This document shows positions 60,335 through 64,000 of a stretch of DNA of 64,000 nucleotides, in pieces (the stretch's first letter is position 1; every line of letters begins with the position of its first letter). The stretch covers positions 1-64,000 of the forward strand of contig NZ_JBKIII010000004.1 of assembly GCF_046557615.1 (NCBI RefSeq). The letters are read 5' to 3'. Both the position numbers and the translations under genes were made by a program. The notes under the pieces are model-generated. The model ran no database searches. It saw only the letters and a list, made by a program, of their open reading frames with translations, and had not been told where the DNA came from. Source of the stretch: Haloferax sp046557615. GTDB taxonomy: Archaea; Halobacteriota; Halobacteria; Halobacteriales; Haloferacaceae.

Positions 60335-62463
60335 GTACGAACTCGACATCTACATCCACATCGAACGGCAGTAGCGACGCACTCCTCACGGTGCGGAATC
60401 TCAAGACCGAGTTCCGCACGGAAGGTGGGAGCGTCGTCGCCTCGAACGAAGTATCGTTTGCGCTGGACCGCGGTGAGACGATGGGTCTCGTCGGTGAGTC
60501 CGGCGCGGGTAAATCCGTCACCGCGCGGTCTATCATGCGCCTTATCGACTCGCCGGGTGAGATTACCGGCGGGCAAGTCGTCTTCGATGGCGAAGACCTC
60601 ATGCAGAAGTCGGAAGCCGAGATGCGCGACATTCGCGGCAACAAAATCGCGATGATTCCGCAGGACCCGATGTCCTCGCTCAACCCCGTGATGACCGTCG
60701 GCGAGCAAATCATCGAGACGATTCGCCGCCACCAAGACGTGACGAAAACAGAGGCACGAACGCTCGCCATTGAATCGATGGACGAAGTCGGGATTCCGGA
60801 CGCAGCCGAGCGTATCGACGACTACCCGCACGAGTTCTCCGGTGGGATGCGCCAGCGCGTTCTCGTCGCAATCGGCTTCTCGTGCGAACCCGACCTCATC
60901 ATCGCCGACGAACCGACAACCGCGCTCGACGTGACGACGCAGGCGAAGATTCTCGACCTGCTCAACGAGATGCAAGAGCGCGAAGGGACGGCGGTGCTGA
61001 TGATTACGCACAACCTCGGTGTCGTCGCTCAGACGTGTGACCACGTCGGCGTCATGTACGCTGGAAACCTCGTCGAGACGGCCGAACTGCACGACTTGTT
61101 CGACCGTCCGCGACATCCGTACACGCGTGCGCTCATCGACTCTATCCCAGAAGTCGGTACGGAGTACGACGAACTGCCGACGCTCGACGGCGCGATGCCC
61201 GACTTACTGGACCTTCCCTCGGGGTGTAACTTCGCTCCGCGGTGTCCACACGCGACCGAAGCGTGTCGCACGGACGGCAACCCGTCGCTCGACTCGGTTG
61301 GTGAGTCGTCCTCGCGCGCGGCGTGTCTCCACGCAGACGAGTTAGACCTCTCCGAGAGTACAGTTTCGGAGAGCAGCGGTGGCCGTGGCGGCATCGACCG
61401 CAGCGGCGAGCCGCTGTTCGAGGTCAACAACCTGAAGAAGTACTTCAGCGCAGGCGAGGGTGTCTTCGGAAATATCCGTTTCTCGCGCGACGGCGGTGGT
61501 CTCCCGTCTATCGAACGTCGCTACGTCAAGGCTGTCGACGACGTGAGCTTCGACGTGTACCCCGGCGAGACAGTCGGTCTCGTCGGCGAATCTGGGTGTG
61601 GGAAGTCCACCGTCGCGCGGACGGCGCTTCGACTCCTCGAACCCACGGAAGGCGAGGTCTACTTCGAAGGCCAACCGCTCCACGAACTCGGCTCGTCGGA
61701 GATTCGAAGCCTGCGTCGCGAGATGCAGATGATCTTCCAAGACCCGTCGAGTTCGCTCAACCCCCGGAAGACGGTCGGTCAAATCGTCGGTCGCGCGATG
61801 GAGAAACACGACATCGCGTCGGGCGAAGAGAAACGTCGCCGGGTGCGTGACCTGCTCGAACGCGTCGGTCTCTCCGGCAATGCAGCGAGCAAATACCCGC
61901 ACGAGTTCTCCGGCGGACAGCAACAGCGCGTCGCTATCGCGCACGCGCTCGCCGTCGAGCCGAAGCTCATCATCTGCGACGAGCCAGTCTCGGCACTCGA
62001 CGTGAGTGTGCAAGCGCAGATTCTCAACCTGCTCAACGAGATTCAGGAACAAGAGAACATCTCGTTCCTCTTTATCTCGCACAACATCGGTGTCATCCGA
62101 CACATCTGCGACCGCGTGGCCGTGATGTACCTCGGCAAAATCGTCGAGTTCGGGAGCATCGGACAGGTGTTCTCCGCGCCGTTCCACCCCTACACGGAGA
62201 GTCTCCTGTCGGCGGTTCCGCACGCGAATCCGGACCGCAAGACAGACCGGATTCTCCTCGAAGGGAGCGTTCCGAGCCCGATCAATCCGCCGTCTGGATG
62301 TCCGTTCCAGACGCGTTGCCCGAAGAAAATCGGCGACGAATGCGAGACGCACGTCCCACAACTCGAAGCTATGGACGACGAGGGACACTACATCTCGTGT
62401 CACCTCTCGGAGAGTGAGATGAGCGAACACGAATCGTTCATCGCACCATCCGCTTCGGACTAG
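60331..62463 (+). CDS. Fused DppD-DppF ATPase of the peptide-type importer
   Basis: 710 residues carrying two complete ABC ATPases. First half: GESGAGKSVTARSIMR Walker A, FSGGMRQRVLVAIGF signature and LIIADEPTTALDVTT Walker B, ending in a Cys-rich tail (CNFAPRCPHATEAC). Second half: GESGCGKSTVARTALR, FSGGQQQRVAIAHAL, LIICDEPVSALDVSV, with its own Cys tail (CPFQTRCPKKIGDEC). Most bacterial systems encode them as separate DppD and DppF; fusion is seen in some archaea and bacteria. All catalytic motifs are intact. Confidence 0.93.
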   Translation: MSTNSTSTSTSNGSSDALLTVRNLKTEFRTEGGSVVASNEVSFALDRGETMGLVGESGAGKSVTARSIMRLIDSPGEITGGQVVFDGEDLMQKSEAEMRDIRGNKIAMIPQDPMSSLNPVMTVGEQIIETIRRHQDVTKTEARTLAIESMDEVGIPDAAERIDDYPHEFSGGMRQRVLVAIGFSCEPDLIIADEPTTALDVTTQAKILDLLNEMQEREGTAVLMITHNLGVVAQTCDHVGVMYAGNLVETAELHDLFDRPRHPYTRALIDSIPEVGTEYDELPTLDGAMPDLLDLPSGCNFAPRCPHATEACRTDGNPSLDSVGESSSRAACLHADELDLSESTVSESSGGRGGIDRSGEPLFEVNNLKKYFSAGEGVFGNIRFSRDGGGLPSIERRYVKAVDDVSFDVYPGETVGLVGESGCGKSTVARTALRLLEPTEGEVYFEGQPLHELGSSEIRSLRREMQMIFQDPSSSLNPRKTVGQIVGRAMEKHDIASGEEKRRRVRDLLERVGLSGNAASKYPHEFSGGQQQRVAIAHALAVEPKLIICDEPVSALDVSVQAQILNLLNEIQEQENISFLFISHNIGVIRHICDRVAVMYLGKIVEFGSIGQVFSAPFHPYTESLLSAVPHANPDRKTDRILLEGSVPSPINPPSGCPFQTRCPKKIGDECETHVPQLEAMDDEGHYISCHLSESEMSEHESFIAPSASD

Positions 62464-62604
62464 AACTCGTCTTTCTCTCTACCTTTTTCTCCTCCCCATA
62501 CCCCTCCTCTCTTCACCACGCGACCGACTGGCGAGTCGCTACTCTCTTTCGCACTTGCGCAGTCGCTCTTGGTCCGGTCGCGCCGAAGAACTTCGTCTAT
62601 CGAC

Positions 62605-63294
62605 TCAGTACTTCACGCCGAAGTTCAGAATCTCTTCCGGATATTCACCGAACATCTCGTCCGTTTCGGCACGGATTCGGTCTTTTGCGCGACGTGCTTC
62701 GGTGAGGAGGTCACGAAGGTCAGAGACGGGGGTTTCGGAGAGGTCAACCCGAAGGTTGTGGTACATCTCCGGTTGTGGGGCGTGAACGAGAATCGCGGCG
62801 CTCATCTCTCCCCGGTCGTCACCACCCGCCTCTTCACCTGCTTCGAGCGCGGAGACGAGTCGTTCGGCCATGTCGCCCTTGGTCGATTCGTAGGTCTCGG
62901 CAGTTGCATCGACGACACCCGCCCCGGAAAGCATGTTTCCTGCGACGGTGTAGGTGTCTCCACGTCGGTGGCCCGCCCATTCGACGCACTCGCTACCGGT
63001 GAACGTGAAGGCACTCTCGGTTCCCACTCCGTGGACCTGCCGATAGGCGGCGTGTTCGTCGGCTTCGAGCAGGGTTTCGAACGCCTCGTCGATCCCCTCG
63101 CCCGCGTCGGCACGTTCGACTGCATCCCGTCCATGCTCCGTTTTCGTATAGGATTGAGTGACTGCCGCAGCAGTGCTACTTACGTAGGGACACGTCGCAC
63201 CGACCGAGACGGTCCCCGTCGTTACTGCCGCGCCGAACGTGTTCGTCTCTGGGTCGTACGCCGCTATCGAGAAGGTTCCTGGGAGATGTCGCAT
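62605..63294 (-). CDS. DUF1028 protein (Ntn-hydrolase-like)
   Basis: 229 residues, starting MRHLPGTFSIAAYDPETNTF. FSI..YDPxTxxxGxAV, GATCPYVSSTAAAVTQSYTK and the YRQVHGVG/GNMLSG blocks are the DUF1028 landmarks. The fold resembles Ntn hydrolases, and family genes often accompany amidase and peptide-transport genes, as here. The substrate is unproven. Convergent with the ABC operon. Confidence 0.87.
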   Translation of the reverse strand: MRHLPGTFSIAAYDPETNTFGAAVTTGTVSVGATCPYVSSTAAAVTQSYTKTEHGRDAVERADAGEGIDEAFETLLEADEHAAYRQVHGVGTESAFTFTGSECVEWAGHRRGDTYTVAGNMLSGAGVVDATAETYESTKGDMAERLVSALEAGEEAGGDDRGEMSAAILVHAPQPEMYHNLRVDLSETPVSDLRDLLTEARRAKDRIRAETDEMFGEYPEEILNFGVKY

Positions 63295-63652
63295 GGCTCG
63301 CTAAGGTAGTTCTCTGGTCTCGCGCGCGTGATAAATAGTCACCCATCACGTGCAAACGACCGGGTGTGGGTGGGTCAATAATGCAAAATAACTGGACTAC
63401 TACCCTGTTTTAAAATAATAAACCACAAAAAATATCTCAAATCCAATTATAGAAGCTCGGAAACAATTGTATCCTCTCCTATTTCTGTAACTATGTGGTT
63501 TATAATCCGCAAATGGTTTTCTTCAATTGGAAGCGCCTTACAGCGTGTCTAACTCATCTGTTTGCAGAATGTCTGCAATTCTTATCAGTTTGTGTTCCAG
63601 ATTGTTCGTATTTCTATACCATCTCGATGGGCGTTTTACCTCTGGACTCGAC
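63295..63652. other. AT-rich spacer without a supported gene
   Basis: 358 bases, strongly AT-rich at 63370-63490. Frames here are short and unconvincing. It likely contains the DUF1028 promoter and the end of the next gene's transcript. Confidence 0.4.
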
Positions 63653-64000
63653 CTATGCCGGTTGGACACATCGAAGCGGGGCTTCACAGCACCCAGAACG
63701 GTACGATTCAGATTGTCGAACGAGTTTGCAGTCTCGATACCGGTGGGCGACGGTCTCGCCACAGTCTGTGCAGGTGAGGACGTACTTTGGTTCCGAAAAC
63801 CGCCGTACTCGGACGGGTGCATCGACTTCGTTCGCGCGTCGTTTGAACGCCCTTCCGTGGTCTGTCGAGCCAAACGCTTGGAACTGCTCGACGTGAACGA
63901 GTTCGTGTCTGAGTGTCGCCGTCCACTCTTCGTACTCGAACGATTTCGCGGCACGCCACGATAGCGAGAGTGTACAGGTTGGCGGACCGTCGCTATTCCA
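63653..64000 (-). CDS. SprT-like zinc metalloprotease domain protein (partial, N-terminus beyond window)
   Basis: The minus-strand frame is open from base 64000 to a TAG at 63653-63655 (115 residues). It contains TATLRHELVHVEQFQAFGST with the HExxH-type zinc motif (HELVH), DHGRAFKRRANEVDAPVRVR, then a C-terminal zinc ribbon (YVLTCTDCGETVAHRYRDCK, SGCCEAPL). This is the layout of SprT-like proteases related to Spartan. The start codon is outside the window. Confidence 0.85.
   Translation of the reverse strand, partial: WNSDGPPTCTLSLSWRAAKSFEYEEWTATLRHELVHVEQFQAFGSTDHGRAFKRRANEVDAPVRVRRFSEPKYVLTCTDCGETVAHRYRDCKLVRQSESYRSGCCEAPLRCVQPA

Noticed and set aside
61342..62430. 362-residue minus-strand frame opposite the fused ATPase
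   Set aside because: The plus strand encodes a complete second ABC ATPase with Walker A, signature and Walker B.
1..64000. tRNA or rRNA genes, riboswitches, insertion sequences
   Set aside because: None recognised by eye; no cloverleaf with conserved T-loop sequence and no transposase motifs were seen.

Overview
The window comes from a haloarchaeon, most like Haloferax or a close relative. The evidence is a GC-rich, acidic proteome, Tat signals with lipoboxes, archaeal pilin, Orc1/Cdc6, RdfA and archaea-specific SMC-like proteins, and TATA-type promoters close to start codons. A Cdc6 gene, a ParA gene and an array of origin-box-like repeats suggest that the window contains an active replication origin. 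It may belong to a megaplasmid or secondary replicon, but the sequence alone cannot show whether it is chromosomal.

Layout. 1-4.6 kb: end of a secreted TDTP-repeat protein, a small membrane protein, a VapBC-like toxin-antitoxin pair, a possible PD-(D/E)XK protein and hypotheticals. 4.6-10.2 kb: metal module with a Zn/Cd/Pb-type P1B-ATPase, a polytopic membrane protein, a zinc-finger/TM microprotein and a Tp34/P19-like lipoprotein. 10.3-12.7 kb: hypothetical, type IV pilin, YbaK-type deacylase and an internally deleted threonine synthase. 10.7-17.4 kb: replication region with Cdc6, ParA and partner, thirteen copies of an origin-box-like repeat converging on an AT-rich core at about 14.64-14.75 kb, and a palindrome-rich stretch upstream of ParA. 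17.4-20.1 kb: MsrA, SurE, a zinc-ribbon microprotein and a winged-helix regulator.

20.1-46.8 kb is a surface-glycan locus. A tightly overlapping minus-strand operon encodes the five activities of the WbpA-B-E-D-I route from UDP-GlcNAc to UDP-ManNAc3NAcA, followed by a polysaccharide deacetylase and two FemAB/GNAT-like proteins. Around it are a DUF354 glycosyltransferase, two GT2s and a GT4, a polytopic GT39-like protein, a DUF1616 protein, a flippase, an asparagine-synthetase-like protein with altered catalytic motifs, an ATP-grasp ligase and two duplicated secreted beta-helix proteins. Together these could make, flip, modify and possibly trim a uronic-acid-containing surface glycan.

47.3-54.0 kb: RHH-like protein, hypotheticals, a DUF2062 protein, then a tyrosine recombinase, an RdfA homologue and an archaea-specific SMC-related ATPase. 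This trio is bracketed by a lone copy of the origin box and a near copy of a ParA-region motif, the most unusual link in the window. 54.1-63.3 kb: a catabolic island with an IclR regulator, a carbamoylase/allantoate-amidohydrolase-type hydrolase, a complete peptide-type ABC importer with fused ATPases, and a DUF1028 protein. The right edge cuts a SprT-like metalloprotease.
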